The notes below the pieces were generated by a model. The model did no database searches, was not told where the DNA came from, and saw nothing but the letters and a program-made list of their open reading frames with translations. DNA of 64,000 nucleotides, from positions 1 to 64,000 of the forward strand of contig NZ_ABLD01000018.1 in NCBI RefSeq assembly GCF_000172415.1. The letters run 5' to 3'. Shown here one piece after another: positions 1 to 9,412 of this stretch. How positions within the stretch are numbered: position 1 is the first letter of the stretch; each line of letters starts with the position of its first letter. A program made the translations under genes and the position numbers. Source of the stretch: Paraburkholderia graminis C4D1M (GTDB lineage: Bacteria > Pseudomonadota > Gammaproteobacteria > Burkholderiales > Burkholderiaceae).

Positions 1-740
1 GCTTGGTTTGCGTTCTCATGGCTTTTCTATCCTTCAACGACGATCCCATCCCGCCGCTGTCAGGTCGCGCGGCAAAGGAGCGGCGCGCACGCAGCGCGAT
101 GGATCTCAAGTTCGTTCGGCATACCAGCGGACGCCCATCACGTAGCTCGCGATAGAGTACCGCCGGTGTCGATAGAAAGATGGTGAGCCCGGCTCTCGTT
201 TTATTGGTTTTGCTTTATGCGAAGAGCCGGGCAGGAGAAAGTGCTGAGTTATCCACGCAGCTGACGCGGCTCTGTGTGCGCTTGAAGGTATTGGTTTTCC
301 AATGCCCGTGAGTACGCTCCTTCGATTGTGCAGGAGTGCAAAACAAGGAGAGGCGAGAACGCGGGTTGGAAAACACGACTGTACCTCGAAGCAGTGGCCC
401 AGCTAATAATCAACAATTGGCAGTCGTCCTATTAGAGCGCATATGTAAGCTTTTTGCAAGGCATCTAGGTGCTATCACCGTGCGGCATGGGGACGCAAAC
501 GCACTTCCTGTTATATCAAGCGAAACTCGGGCTGCTCAAGGAGGTGGCGCCGCAAATCGCCGCGGCGCGAGGTGGTCGAAGCTCTTTTCTCGGGCGGACG
601 GTCCAGTTGCCGGGCTGACAGCAGCGACTGCGTGGCCGGCGCGGATGTGAAGTCGCGGGCGAGTCAGCCGGGTTTTTGCCGTCAGTTGGCTGTCCCGGGG
701 CCTGCCACGGGCAGGCCTTCATCGGCGGCAGGACTTCAGT
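1..740. other. Left edge, no supported gene
   Basis: I see no convincing gene here. A 45-codon ORF at 18-155 (+) has no ribosome binding site in front of it. A 9-base DnaA-box-like string, TTATCCACG, lies at 249-257, but it is single and not in an origin-like context. Other frames across 336-808 overlap on both strands and have no recognisable motif. Confidence 0.4.
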
Positions 741-959
741 TCAAGCTACCTGATAATTGCGGAAGGGCGTCACAAGTCGCGTGCGTAAGTCCGCCGGTAC
801 GTCGCTGAGGCCCGCTTCGTCAAACGTGTCAGCACTCATTTTGAAGAATGCGCGCTCAACGCTGCGCAATGAAGCGATGGCGTCCGGGTGGAGCTTGATG
901 AGTCGTTCTACAGCGCTAACGTTAAGATTCGAGAAATCAGGACACCTATGGGACTTTAC
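741..959 (-). pseudogene. Unrecognised ORF remnant
   Basis: The frame ends at 741 and its last ~65 residues look protein-like (mixed helix-forming composition, no low complexity). I cannot see a sensible start: upstream the frame runs through unrelated sequence, and no ribosome binding site precedes a start codon. It may be the C-terminal remnant of a gene cut near 960-1060, next to the IS110 remnant. I do not recognise the family. Confidence 0.2.
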
Positions 960-1061
960 ATAAGTAAAGATTGGTTTTTTTTGTTGTAGTAGCTTTATAG
1001 TCGGAATGGTCGCCTCCCGCCTTAACGGTCTTCTGAACGCTACTGTCTGACGCAGATACGG

Positions 1062-1310
1062 CCCGGTGCCGGCACTGTGCCAGAGTGTGGTTTGCGCATG
1101 CACACGCGGTAACGAGAATCCAGATGGAACCCACGACCATCGCCATCGACCTGGCCAACGCGTCTTCCAGGTTCATTTCATCGAACCGGATACCGGCACG
1201 ATTCACCGCAAGGTGCTGAAGCGCGCCCAGCTCAAACCGTTCTTCGCCAATCGTGCCCGATGCCGGGTTGTCATGGAAGCCTGCGGAAGCGCCCATTACT
1301 GGGCCCGACG
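1062..1310 (+). mobile_element. IS110-family remnant: left end and N-terminus of transposase
   Basis: From the ATG at 1124 the reading starts like an IS110 DEDD transposase (TTIAIDLA). A 1-2 base lesion near 1158 shifts it into the next frame, which continues VFQVHFIEPDTGTI and ends in the conserved MEACGSAHYWAR block. Everything after ~1305 is missing. The upstream string TGTGCCAGAGTG (about 1075) also occurs, reverse-complemented, just upstream of the IS110 transposase start near 60906. This supports it being the left end of a related element. It cannot encode an active transposase. Confidence 0.7.
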
Positions 1311-1684
1311 GCCCGCAGCTCGCGCCTCATTGGCGAGCCGGGTCAGGTAGTCCATCAGGAGATCGACGCGATTCCGGTCCGATACGAATCGCTTTGATTG
1401 CAACGACGCTTGCCTAAACAACGGCAGGCACGGCGAACGCCGCAGGATGCCCGAAGGGTGCTGTCGTCGGCGGGGTCACCGGACACTACGCATGGCCACC
1501 ATGCCGTCGTCGGTGCAGTCGGGGGTTGCATGGTCTGCAGGCACCTCGCCAAGCAGCACGCTCAAGAGCGGCTCAACAGCAAGCCGCACACCCTCAGGCA
1601 GCACAGGCGCAATAAAAGTCGCCGGCTTGATGTCCCCGGTGGAATCAGGAAATCGCTGGTCCACCGGGCACCTGACAACTACGA
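1306..1684. other. Gap with fragmentary coding signal
   Basis: No intact gene. On the minus strand about 1310-1400 reads like part of a protein (NRVDLLMDYLTRLANEARAA) and runs straight into the IS110 remnant, so it may be a gene cut by that element. A separate minus-strand ORF at 1476-1664 looks protein-like but has no identifiable family. Confidence 0.3.
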
Positions 1685-2398
1685 TTAGGTCGTCAACTCG
1701 GCGCCTGACTCCACTGTGGCCATTGGAGCGGCTGCGGTCACGCTCTTCTGCGGTGCCGCTTTCGCCGAAGCTTTCTTGACCTGCGGTTCCTTTGCCGACA
1801 CCTTTGCGCTCGCCGGCTTCTTGGCAACAGTTCTCTTCGCCGCCGGAGCCTTCTTGCCAGCAACTTTGGTGACGACCGGTCTTTTGCCGGCCGCGATCGG
1901 GCCATCGATTAGAAACTTGCTGCGGTCCTTTGCGTTAGCAATCCAAGCCGGCGGCCGTGCACGCCCACTCCAGGTCGCGCCGGTCTTGGGGTCACGATAG
2001 AGGGCCGGCTGCGGGCCTCTAACGTAGTTTCCCGCCTTCGCTGATTTTCTGGCAGCAGGAGCGGAAGACACGGCGTTACCTTTAACCAAAAACTTCGAGC
2101 GGTCCTTAGCGCTGGCAATCCAGCCCGGCGCCCGGCCATGACCCGACCATGTCGCGCCTGTCTTCGGGTCACGGTACTTTGCGGCGGAAGCAGACGGCTT
2201 GGCAACGGCCTTAGTGCCCGGCTTGGGTCCGCGCTTCTTGCCGCCAACATGCGCGTCAATGTCAGCAGTCGTTAGACCGTGCTCTGCCATCAAGCTCTTA
2301 ATCTTCTCGATAACAGCACTCGACTTTTTCGCGCGGAGCGCATCGGCTTGCGCCTGCAGTCTCGCGATTTTCGCTTGCAATGATTCCAATGTCGCCAT
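1685..2398 (-). CDS. H-NS family nucleoid protein with duplicated DNA-binding motif and basic tail
   Basis: A 237-residue DNA-binding nucleoid protein of the H-NS/Bv3F/MvaT-like type common in Burkholderia. The ATG at 2398 has a GGGAG ribosome binding site 8 bases upstream; a longer in-frame start at 2428 lacks one. Residues 1-45 form the oligomerisation helix/coiled coil. The H-NS DNA-binding block (YRDPKTGATWSGHGRAPGWI, from residue 75) is followed by a second near-copy from about residue 129 (YRDPKTGATWSGRARPPAWI). Residues ~165-237 are Ala/Lys/Pro-rich, like the tail of a eukaryotic H1 or AlgP-type protein. Ordinary family members are ~95-130 residues with a single motif, so this is a long variant. 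Its likely role is silencing of the accessory DNA around it, which is inferred from the family. Confidence 0.88.
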   Translation of the reverse strand: MATLESLQAKIARLQAQADALRAKKSSAVIEKIKSLMAEHGLTTADIDAHVGGKKRGPKPGTKAVAKPSASAAKYRDPKTGATWSGHGRAPGWIASAKDRSKFLVKGNAVSSAPAARKSAKAGNYVRGPQPALYRDPKTGATWSGRARPPAWIANAKDRSKFLIDGPIAAGKRPVVTKVAGKKAPAAKRTVAKKPASAKVSAKEPQVKKASAKAAPQKSVTAAAPMATVESGAELTT

Positions 2399-2457
2399 TT
2401 GTCGCTTCTCCCATTGAACTGCCAGCACTATGCCATGCGGATGAGCGCGTTCGCTAG

Positions 2458-3092
2458 TTAGACACGAGGCCGGGCAGGAAGAGTCGGCTGGTCCGCGTCG
2501 CTCTTAAAGTACTCAGACTCATCGGGCACCAGACCGTCACGATACCGGATGTCCTTCCACAGCAGACGCCAATGCACTGGCTCACACCAAAGCCAGTGTT
2601 TCGCGCCACTGCTGTAAGCCACAGGGTTCGGCGCCTTGGTCTTGCTCACCAAATAATTGAAACAACCGCCGTTGTGCAACTTCCTCTTGCTCACGGGAAA
2701 AAGAAAAAAACGCGTCGTTTTGCTCTACAGCTACGGGCTCCCATATTCCATGGGCCTGAACGGTTTGCCCTGACCGGATAGTCCGATGGCAGCCCGGCGG
2801 CACCAGTTCCAGGCTCGCAGGAAAGACGGGGTATTGCGACGTGTAGAAATCGTGCTTGTGGGCGTCTGGATTAGGCAACGTTTCCAGGCCCTTCCAGTGA
2901 GCCTTTCGCTATACCGGGCAACTCCTCGACATGCATCTGCTCCGGCTGCTCCTTTGGCCACATATTGACCGCGTGCTCATATGCATTGGCAAAGGCTCGC
3001 CACGCATCCCGCTTTCTGTTCCCAAGCGCATAGCTGGCCAACCAGGTTGACCTTAACGAACTTGAAGGTAAGCGCACGCAGGCTGGACTCAC
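2458..3092 (-). pseudogene. Frameshifted gene, possibly an Imm71/Imm72-type immunity protein
   Basis: Three consecutive minus-strand frames read as parts of one protein. 3092-2900 contains AFANAYEHAVNMWPKEQPEQ. About 2880-2715 contains LPNPDAHKHDFYTSQYPVFP. 2694-2458 contains NGGCFNYLVSKTKAPNP and HWRLLWKDIRYRDGLVPDES. The pieces join if at least two single-base lesions are corrected, near 2895 and near 2700. The joined text resembles, from memory, polymorphic-toxin immunity proteins of the Imm71/Imm72 kind found beside type VI effectors in Burkholderia, but I cannot confirm this. No toxin gene lies next to it. The N-terminus appears truncated before 3092, close to the repeat at 3142. Confidence 0.4.
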
Positions 3093-3141
3093 TCCCTTGA
3101 TGTACGACCGAAGTTGGCGGTGCGGATTTGGGCCATGTCAG

Positions 3142-3537
3142 TCCGCGAAGTAGCTCACGTTTCAGTGCTGTGTGTCACCTAACAATGCAACTAACCGTCT
3201 GGCGCGGGCTCCTGGCCGACAAACTTCGAACACCGTCTATAAAGAACGTGGGCTGCCGATCCCATCAGGAGTAGGCGGATTGGCGTGCAATCCATCGTCG
3301 GGCGAGACCCGGTGGTGGGTGCAAAGGTGCTCAGGAGAGCGAAGAGGCGGGGAGGGGACGAGTGTTTCCTCGCGACCAGTGCGGACGCTCTCGGCCGCAC
3401 AGTCTGGCGGCCACAACCTGTTCCCGCAACGTCGGCATCTGTGTCTTCTGCGCCAACCGAATCGGGAGTCCCCGTTGCCAGAACCCGTCGACCAAGATGT
3501 CCGAGTTGCGGATGAATCGCGCGTCGGCAAGCGAACA
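3142..3537. repeat. Unidentified ~0.4 kb repeat, copy 1
   Basis: About 395 bases align over their whole length with 19972-20356, starting at TCCGCGAA and ending at GCAAGCGAAC, with perhaps 80-85% identity by eye and only small gaps. The same orientation is seen at both sites. No frame encodes a recognisable protein in both copies, so it looks like an inactive or non-autonomous mobile element. Copy 2 abruptly ends a multicopper oxidase gene. Copy 1 sits immediately upstream of the broken immunity-like gene. Confidence 0.7.
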
Positions 3538-4029
3538 GTTCCTCGCGAACCACCTTGCGCTGGTTGCGTGCCGCCGCGGTCATGCAAACGCACAACTCAT
3601 TGGGCTGGTTCCTGCAGCGTGCCATTTACGGCGCTTGTCCCGGAGAGTATTCGGGATTGTCGAATACGTTGCTGAAGCGACGCAGGCACATGCTGTCGAA
3701 AGTAGGGATTTGCAACAACCGGACTACTCGTCACGCGGTGGCATATCCTCGTTCCCGAAAAAGCTCACCATAGAAAAGAATGTTGGCTTCCTGTGTGCAA
3801 CTCCGTCTGCACCCGTTACCGCGTCGCAAAGCCCAACGCCGCCTGAAACGCGCGGGGGGCTTCGAAAGTTAGCCAAACGAACGTTGCCGCTCAGCTTAGC
3901 GATCGGGGTAACGGTTAGGCTGCACGGTCGCGAAATAGCCGATCGCGCTGCTTTCAACTTCTGGTAGATTGATTGCTGAGCGGCGCTGTACAAATGAAAA
4001 GACCGCGAATTATATAGTCGAGGTACGTC
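3538..4029. other. Gap without a supported gene
   Basis: Several overlapping frames cross this stretch on both strands, but none has a ribosome binding site, a recognisable motif or consistent codon use. The last ~30 bases carry the GAGG ribosome binding site of the DUF1488 gene. Confidence 0.4.
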
Positions 4030-4299
4030 ATGGAAGTTCTAGATCGGGCGCCCGCCGTCTCGCCGGACGGACGCGCCGTGGTTTTCATGCTGTCGATTCG
4101 CGGCCGCGAGGTCGAAGGCGCAATTGCGCGTGATGCACTCGAAGATTATTTCTGGTTACCGCATAGCGCTGACCCGGTGCGTACCCTCAAAGCATTTGAA
4201 AACGGTCGCAACCGCATCGTCGCAGTTGCAGAAAGAAAATTACTGGCGCGACCTGACGAGCCGCTGTGGCTGACCGCGAACGACTTTGTGGCCAGGTAA
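4030..4299 (+). CDS. DUF1488-family small protein
   Basis: An 89-residue protein of unknown function. The pattern VVFMLSIRGREVEGAIARDALED, then a conserved W/L segment, then a helix with RIVAVAERKLLARP, matches the DUF1488 family (small cytoplasmic proteins with a V.F....G..V.C.IS..AL core), widespread in Burkholderia. GAGG lies 7 bases before the ATG. Nothing around it suggests an operon. The function of the family is not known, and I infer none. Confidence 0.7.
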   Translation: MEVLDRAPAVSPDGRAVVFMLSIRGREVEGAIARDALEDYFWLPHSADPVRTLKAFENGRNRIVAVAERKLLARPDEPLWLTANDFVAR

Positions 4300-4347
4300 C
4301 CGACGGTTGCCCGGCGGTTGATCGAGGGGAGGGGGCGCTGAAAGATC

Positions 4348-4767
4348 CTAGGTGCCTGAGTCAGGAAGATCGGGCCGTAATTCCGCCTCAATCTGGTCAA
4401 TGGTCGGCAAATCCGTCTCCAGTGATTCGGGCACTTCGCGCATAAACTGGTACTCGGCGACGCCCATCGGCTTGGCTACGCCGCGCAACGCATATTCCGC
4501 CACAAGCCGGTTCTTTTCCTTGCACAGCAGCAGACCGATGGTCGGCTGGTCCTCCTTTGCCTTCACCTGCGCGTCGATCGCCGAAAGATAGAAGTTCAAC
4601 TGGCCGGCGTACTCCGGTTTGAACGGCGTCGTTTTCAGTTCGACAACGACGTAGCAACGCAGCTTGAGGTGGTAGAAAAGTAGATCGATAAAAAACTCGT
4701 CACCACCTACCTGGCCGCGCGGCGAGAGGTACTTCGCTAGTCTGCTTGCAAGTAATCGTCCATCCAT
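4348..4767 (-). pseudogene. C-terminal fragment of a YhcG/DUF1016-type PD-(D/E)XK nuclease
   Basis: From about 4701 down to 4348 the frame encodes the nuclease half of a YhcG-like protein. GGDEFFIDLLFYH and YVVVELKTTPFKPEYAGQLN carry the D...ExK catalytic pattern of PD-(D/E)XK enzymes, and the IGLLLCKEKNRLVAEYAL block follows. Full-length members are ~330-380 residues with an N-terminal DUF1016 domain. Here only ~118 family residues remain, preceded by ~20 unrelated codons. These proteins often sit near restriction systems or mobile DNA. The fragment is probably inactive. Confidence 0.75.
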
Positions 4768-4828
4768 GCGATGAACTGCATCTGCGCACCGCTCGCATGT
4801 TATCAGAGACCGCCAGTAAGATCGGCTT

Positions 4829-5404
4829 TCACGCCGCGCCAGCCTCGCTCTCGTTCGGCGCCAGCAACTGGCTGTCGGGCAGGCGAAAGGGCACGAGACT
4901 GTCGGCGTTATTCGCTTCCACCAGCCGGATCATTTGCAGCATGAACACATCGCGTTCGACGGGCGACAGGTGCTCGATGGTGCGATCGTGCGCGCGCTGC
5001 ACGGCTTTTGCCATCTTCCTGACAAGGCGCTTGCCGGCGGGCGTCAGCTTGACGAGCCGCAAACGCTTGTCGTGTTCCGCCTGCGTACGGCTCACCAGTC
5101 CGCGCGCGTTAAGGCGTGGAATCACTTCCGCGACGCTGGAACGCTCCAGCCCCACTTCGATCGCGAGCGAGTTCTGATCGATTTCGCCAAGCGTCTCCAG
5201 CGTGGTGAGCAGGCTGTATTGCACCGGCGTAATGTTGAACTCGCTGGTTTCCTGCGCGAACAGGGAAGTATGGATCTGATGCATGCGGCGAATCAGAAAT
5301 CCTGGGCGCGAGAACAGCGGCGAGCGCGCCTGCCGTTCGGCGAGCTCTGCACGCACGCTTTGGATGTCGAGGTGGTCGGTGGTCGTGGATCGCATGAGAG
5401 GCAT
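4829..5404 (-). CDS. MarR-family transcriptional regulator
   Basis: A winged-helix regulator of about 190 residues. The fold is visible as LFAQETSEFNITPVQYSLLTTL, then the recognition-helix region GLERSSVAEVIPRLNARGLV and the wing HDKRLRLVKLTPAGKRL. The C-terminal helices for dimerisation follow. Starts at 5404 (ATG) and 5395 (ATG) are both plausible; neither has a strong ribosome binding site, and an upstream in-frame start at 5509 would overlap the putative operator. It is divergent from the amidohydrolase gene, so it probably controls itself and the catabolic cassette to the right in response to a substrate or intermediate. Confidence 0.85.
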   Translation of the reverse strand: MPLMRSTTTDHLDIQSVRAELAERQARSPLFSRPGFLIRRMHQIHTSLFAQETSEFNITPVQYSLLTTLETLGEIDQNSLAIEVGLERSSVAEVIPRLNARGLVSRTQAEHDKRLRLVKLTPAGKRLVRKMAKAVQRAHDRTIEHLSPVERDVFMLQMIRLVEANNADSLVPFRLPDSQLLAPNESEAGAA

Positions 5405-5509
5405 TGGATGGAGAGGGGCACGCACGAGGCGCTCTGTCGCGCATTCTAGGCTGAAACCGGCATGCGTCGCAAATCGGGGGTACACCAACGGATCACCATA
5501 AAAAGGCAT

Positions 5510-5521
5510 TGCGCATGCGCA
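5510..5521. promoter_or_regulatory. Perfect 12-bp palindrome, candidate MarR operator
   Basis: TGCGCATGCGCA is a perfect palindrome in the divergent region between the MarR gene and the amidohydrolase gene. Similar half-sites (GCATGCG at about 5460, ATGGTGCGC at 5521) flank it. Position and symmetry fit a MarR dimer site; binding is inferred. Confidence 0.4.
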
Positions 5522-5723
5522 TGGTGCGCACCCACGCCGGGGCCGTCCGAGTTGGTGCGAAGCTTGTGCGCGCAGATCCGTGGTACGGCACGGATAACAC
5601 AGGAGGCGATTTTGTTAAGTCGTTGTCGTGCAAGGAGAAATCCGATGCTGAAGTTCACCGTTGCCAACCGGCATGCAACTTGCGGTACACCACGCATCTC
5701 TTCACTCGGCTATCGCACCGCAC

Positions 5724-6986
5724 ATGTCACAAGTCCTGCTCAAAGGGGGCCGCGTCATCGACCCCGCCCAGAACATCGACGCCACGCTGGACGTCCTGGT
5801 GGACAACGGCGTTATTGCCGCCATCGGCACCGACCTCGCGCGCGAGGCGCCGCTGGCGGAGGCGGTCGATTGCAGCGGCAAGCTGGTGCTGCCTGGTCTC
5901 ATCGATACGCACGGCCACGTCTTTCAGTATGTCACCGGCCGCTTCGGGCTCAACGCCGATCAGTGTGGCGTGCAGTCGGGCGTGACGACGATCGTGGACC
6001 AGGGCGGACCAAGCTGCATCACGATTCCCGGTTTCCGGCATTACGTGGCGGAGCGCTCGTCCACGCGCGTGCTGGCATTTATCTCCGCCTATCTGGTCGG
6101 CGGCCTCGAAGGCCATTATTACCCGGACCTCTATCGACCCGATTGTCTCGATGCCGATGCGACCATCAAGTCCATTCGCGCGAATCCCGATCTTGTGAAG
6201 GGTATCAAGGCTCATGCGGAAATCGGCGGCTTCGCGCGCTGGGGTCTTGATGTAATGAAGATCGCCGCGAAGATCGGCCGCGGCGCGCAACTGCCCTTAT
6301 ACATCCACTTCGGGCAGCTTTGGCCGAAGCCCGATAGCGGCGGCTTGCCCGTGCAGCCGAATTCGATCTTCAATCAGGTTGTCGAAACGTTAAAGCCGGG
6401 TGACATCCTCGCGCATCCGTTCAGCCGTCATCCGGGCGGTTTTGTCGAAGAAAACGGGCGACTGCATCCGCTCGTGCATGAGGCCGTCGCACGCGGGCTC
6501 AAGATCGACGTGGGCCACGGCTCGCATTTCAGCTTCAAGACCGCGCGCATCGTGCTGGACGAGGGCGTCGTTCCCGACACGCTCGGCGCCGACATGCACG
6601 GCTACAACACCCACGTGCCCGCGCCCGCCGGCACGCCTGACAGCCATCCCGACGAGGAGCATTCGTTCCTTGGCCGCACGCAGTTCAGCCTCGTGAGCGC
6701 GATGACCAGCATGCTCGCGCTCGGGCTGCCGCTGCAACATGTTGTGGCCATGGCCACCTGCAATGCCGCGAGGATGATCGGAATGGAAGACGTGATCGGC
6801 TCGCTGCAGGTGGGGCGCGGCGCGGACATCAGCGTGCTCGACGATCGTCGCGGCCGCTGGGTGCTCGAGGACAACGAGGGCACCCAGGTCATCACCGAAC
6901 GCATGCTGTCGCCGCTCTTTTGCCTGCGCGACGGCGAGCGTCACGATGCCGTCTCGCCGACCCTGCCGCTCGCGCGCGCTGCCTGA
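5724..6986 (+). CDS. Amidohydrolase/deacetylase-family metallohydrolase
   Basis: A 420-residue TIM-barrel metal-dependent hydrolase of the dihydroorotase/adenine-deaminase superfamily. Visible signatures are the N-terminal LLKGGRVIDPAQ, the metal-binding HxH in LIDTHGHVF, the candidate carboxylated lysine in VKGIKAHAEI, the later ligand histidines in LYIHFGQLW and ILAHPFSRH, and the catalytic aspartate in LGADMHGY. The family cleaves cyclic or acyclic amide/ester bonds; the substrate here is unknown. The ATG at 5724 matches the family start but has no ribosome binding site. The only strong one (AAGGAG, about 5631-5636) serves an ATG at 5645 in another frame, so translation may be coupled to that overlapping leader ORF. 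It is the first gene of a cassette running to 15268. Confidence 0.85.
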   Translation: MSQVLLKGGRVIDPAQNIDATLDVLVDNGVIAAIGTDLAREAPLAEAVDCSGKLVLPGLIDTHGHVFQYVTGRFGLNADQCGVQSGVTTIVDQGGPSCITIPGFRHYVAERSSTRVLAFISAYLVGGLEGHYYPDLYRPDCLDADATIKSIRANPDLVKGIKAHAEIGGFARWGLDVMKIAAKIGRGAQLPLYIHFGQLWPKPDSGGLPVQPNSIFNQVVETLKPGDILAHPFSRHPGGFVEENGRLHPLVHEAVARGLKIDVGHGSHFSFKTARIVLDEGVVPDTLGADMHGYNTHVPAPAGTPDSHPDEEHSFLGRTQFSLVSAMTSMLALGLPLQHVVAMATCNAARMIGMEDVIGSLQVGRGADISVLDDRRGRWVLEDNEGTQVITERMLSPLFCLRDGERHDAVSPTLPLARAA

Positions 6987-7003
6987 CCACGCAAGGCTTA
7001 TTC

Positions 7004-9412
7004 ATGATCAAACGTTCGCAACCACGTGCCGGCGATCAGCGCCCGCAAGGCATCGGCGCATCGCTCGCACGCAAGGAAGACGACCGCTTCATGCACGGAC
7101 GCGGCGAATACGTGCCCAACATCCGCATGGTCGGCATGGTCGACGTCGCGTTCGTGCGCAGCCCGATCGCACACGGCCATATCGTCGGCATCGAAAAGCC
7201 GCAGGCGTTCACACAGGCCGTCTATACGCTCGCCGACCTGGACGGCGTGAAGCCGATCGTCGCTGATTCGGGGTTGCCGGGATTCAAAAGCTCGCGGCAG
7301 CACGTGCTCGCAAGCGGCAAGGTGCGTCAGGTCGGCGAACCCATTGCCATGTGCGTGGCCGCGAGCCGCGCGCAAGCCGAGGATATCGCCGCGCAGGTCT
7401 TCGTCGATTTCGAGGAACTGCCTGCCGTGGTCGACATGCTTGACGCTTGCCGGGAAGGCTCGCCGCTCGTGCATGAACATTGGGGCGACAACGTCTTTCT
7501 GGAGACTTTCGTCGACGCGAAGCCGGATGTCGATCTCGAAGCGATCCGCCGCGACGCGCCGATTCGCGTTCATCGCACGCTACGCACTGCGCGTCAGAGC
7601 ATGGCGCCCATGGAGGGGCGCGGCGTCGTCGCGCATTGGGATCGCCGCCTCTCGCAGTTGATCGTGCATACGTCCGCGCAGATGCCGCACATCACGCGTA
7701 CCGGGCTCGCCGAATGTCTCGGGCTCGACGAAGGGCAAGTGCGCGTAATCGCGCCGGATGTCGGCGGCGGCTTCGGCTACAAGGGCATTCTGTTGCCGGA
7801 GGAAGTCTGCTGCGGCTGGCTCGCGATGCAACTGGACCGACCCGTGCGCTGGATCGAGGACCGTCGCGAGCAACTTACGGCCAACGCGAACTGCCGCGAG
7901 CACCACTACGATATCACCGGTTACGCGGATCGCGACGGCCGCCTGCTTGCACTCGAATGCGATGCCCACGTGGATTCGGGCGCGTATTCATCGTATCCGT
8001 TCTCCGCGTGCCTGGAAGCGGCGCAGGTTGGCAGCATCCTGCCCGGCCCATACAAGATGGAGCGCTTTCGCTGCCGCACCTGGTCGGTGGCGACCAACAA
8101 GCCGCCGATCCTGCCGTATCGCGGCGTCGCGCGCACGGGCGTGTGTTACGCGATCGAAACCGTCATGGATGCGATCGCGCTCGAAGCGGGCATCGAGCCT
8201 TACGAGGTACGGCTGCGCAATCTCGTCGAGGCGCACGAAATGCCGTACGACAACATCACCGGCAAGCATTTCGATAGCGGCGATTATCCCGAGGCGGTGC
8301 GCCGCGCGGTGGCGGCCATAAATCTGGGCGCAGTGCGCGCGCGGCAACGGCGCGGCGAACCGGACGGCAGGCGCATTGGCGTGGGCATCTCGGTGTTTTG
8401 CGAGCAGGGCGCGCACGGCACGTCGGTGTATCACGGCTGGGGCATTCCAATGGTGCCGGGCCACGAGCCCGCGGTGATTCGCCTGACGCCCGACGGCGTG
8501 CTGGAAGTGCGCGCCGGCGTGCATTCGCACGGGCAGAGCATGGAGACCACGCTCGCGCAGATCGCTCACGAGGTGCTGGGCATCGATACGGACCGCGTGC
8601 GCATCGTGCTCGGCGATACCGGCGTCACGCCGTATTCCACCGGCACCTGGGGCTCGCGTTCGATCGTGATGGCGGGCGGCGCGGTCGGCCGTGCGTCTAA
8701 GGAACTCAAGGAACGCCTGATGAAAATCGGCGCGCATCTGCTTGGCGAGCCATTGGGCGATTTGCGCTGGGAAAGCGGATCGGTAGTCGGCAAGCATGGC
8801 TCGCGCAGTTTGCGGGAACTGGCCCGCACCTGGTATCTCGCACCGCAACTTCTGCCGCCGGATGTCGATCCGCGCGGCCTCGAAGTGTCAACCTCGTATC
8901 AGGCGAAGCGCGATTCGGGCACGTTCAGCTACGCATGTCATGCGGTGGTGGTCGCAGTGGACCCGGCGCTCGGCAAGACCGAGATTCTCGATTATGCGAT
9001 CGTGGAGGACGGCGGCGTGCTGATCAACCCGATGGTGGTCGACGGACAAGTGTACGGCGGCGCGGCCCAGGGTATCGGCACCGCGCTCTATGAGGCGATG
9101 CCCTATAGCGAAGACGGGCAGCCGCTCGCCTCGACGCTCGCTGACTACATTCTGCCGGGCGCGACAGAGGTGCCTGCGATTCGCATCGAACACATGGAAA
9201 CGCCCGCCCCGTACACGGAGTTCGGGCAGAAGGGCATTGGCGAAAGCGGGGCGATCGGGCCGCCCGCCGCGCTCGCGAACGCCGTCAACGATGCACTGCG
9301 CGGCCTCGGTGTGCGCATCGACCAGTTGCCGATCACGCCACGCCTGATCGTCGAAGCGCTCGCAAGACAGCGCAAACAGCAGGCCAACGCGCCGAAGGAA
9401 ATGCCCGCATGA
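7004..9412 (+). CDS. Xanthine dehydrogenase-family molybdopterin-binding (large) subunit
   Basis: An 802-residue catalytic subunit of a molybdenum hydroxylase (CoxL/XdhA type). After a short N-terminal segment (IGASLARKEDDRFMHGRGEYV), the MoCo-binding domains show VGGGFGYKG, the active-site loop PYRGVARTG and the C-terminal GQKGIGESGAIGPPA with the catalytic-base glutamate. The loop is of the AYRGAGR-like form II sort and lacks the AYxCSFR signature of true CO dehydrogenase, so the substrate is probably an N-heterocycle or aldehyde. The ATG at 7004 lies 17 bases after the amidohydrolase stop, and the stop overlaps the next start by 4 bp (ATGA). The complex is cytoplasmic, possibly membrane-attached through the CoxG-like protein. 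Confidence 0.92.
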   Translation: MIKRSQPRAGDQRPQGIGASLARKEDDRFMHGRGEYVPNIRMVGMVDVAFVRSPIAHGHIVGIEKPQAFTQAVYTLADLDGVKPIVADSGLPGFKSSRQHVLASGKVRQVGEPIAMCVAASRAQAEDIAAQVFVDFEELPAVVDMLDACREGSPLVHEHWGDNVFLETFVDAKPDVDLEAIRRDAPIRVHRTLRTARQSMAPMEGRGVVAHWDRRLSQLIVHTSAQMPHITRTGLAECLGLDEGQVRVIAPDVGGGFGYKGILLPEEVCCGWLAMQLDRPVRWIEDRREQLTANANCREHHYDITGYADRDGRLLALECDAHVDSGAYSSYPFSACLEAAQVGSILPGPYKMERFRCRTWSVATNKPPILPYRGVARTGVCYAIETVMDAIALEAGIEPYEVRLRNLVEAHEMPYDNITGKHFDSGDYPEAVRRAVAAINLGAVRARQRRGEPDGRRIGVGISVFCEQGAHGTSVYHGWGIPMVPGHEPAVIRLTPDGVLEVRAGVHSHGQSMETTLAQIAHEVLGIDTDRVRIVLGDTGVTPYSTGTWGSRSIVMAGGAVGRASKELKERLMKIGAHLLGEPLGDLRWESGSVVGKHGSRSLRELARTWYLAPQLLPPDVDPRGLEVSTSYQAKRDSGTFSYACHAVVVAVDPALGKTEILDYAIVEDGGVLINPMVVDGQVYGGAAQGIGTALYEAMPYSEDGQPLASTLADYILPGATEVPAIRIEHMETPAPYTEFGQKGIGESGAIGPPAALANAVNDALRGLGVRIDQLPITPRLIVEALARQRKQQANAPKEMPA

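Noticed and set aside
249..257. DnaA-box-like string as an origin of replication
   Set aside because: A single near-match with no AT-rich unwinding region, no further boxes and no replication gene.
5462..6250. Long plus-strand frame overlapping the amidohydrolase
   Set aside because: It is Arg-rich out-of-frame reading of GC-rich coding DNA. Only its possible start at 5645 is of interest, as a leader.
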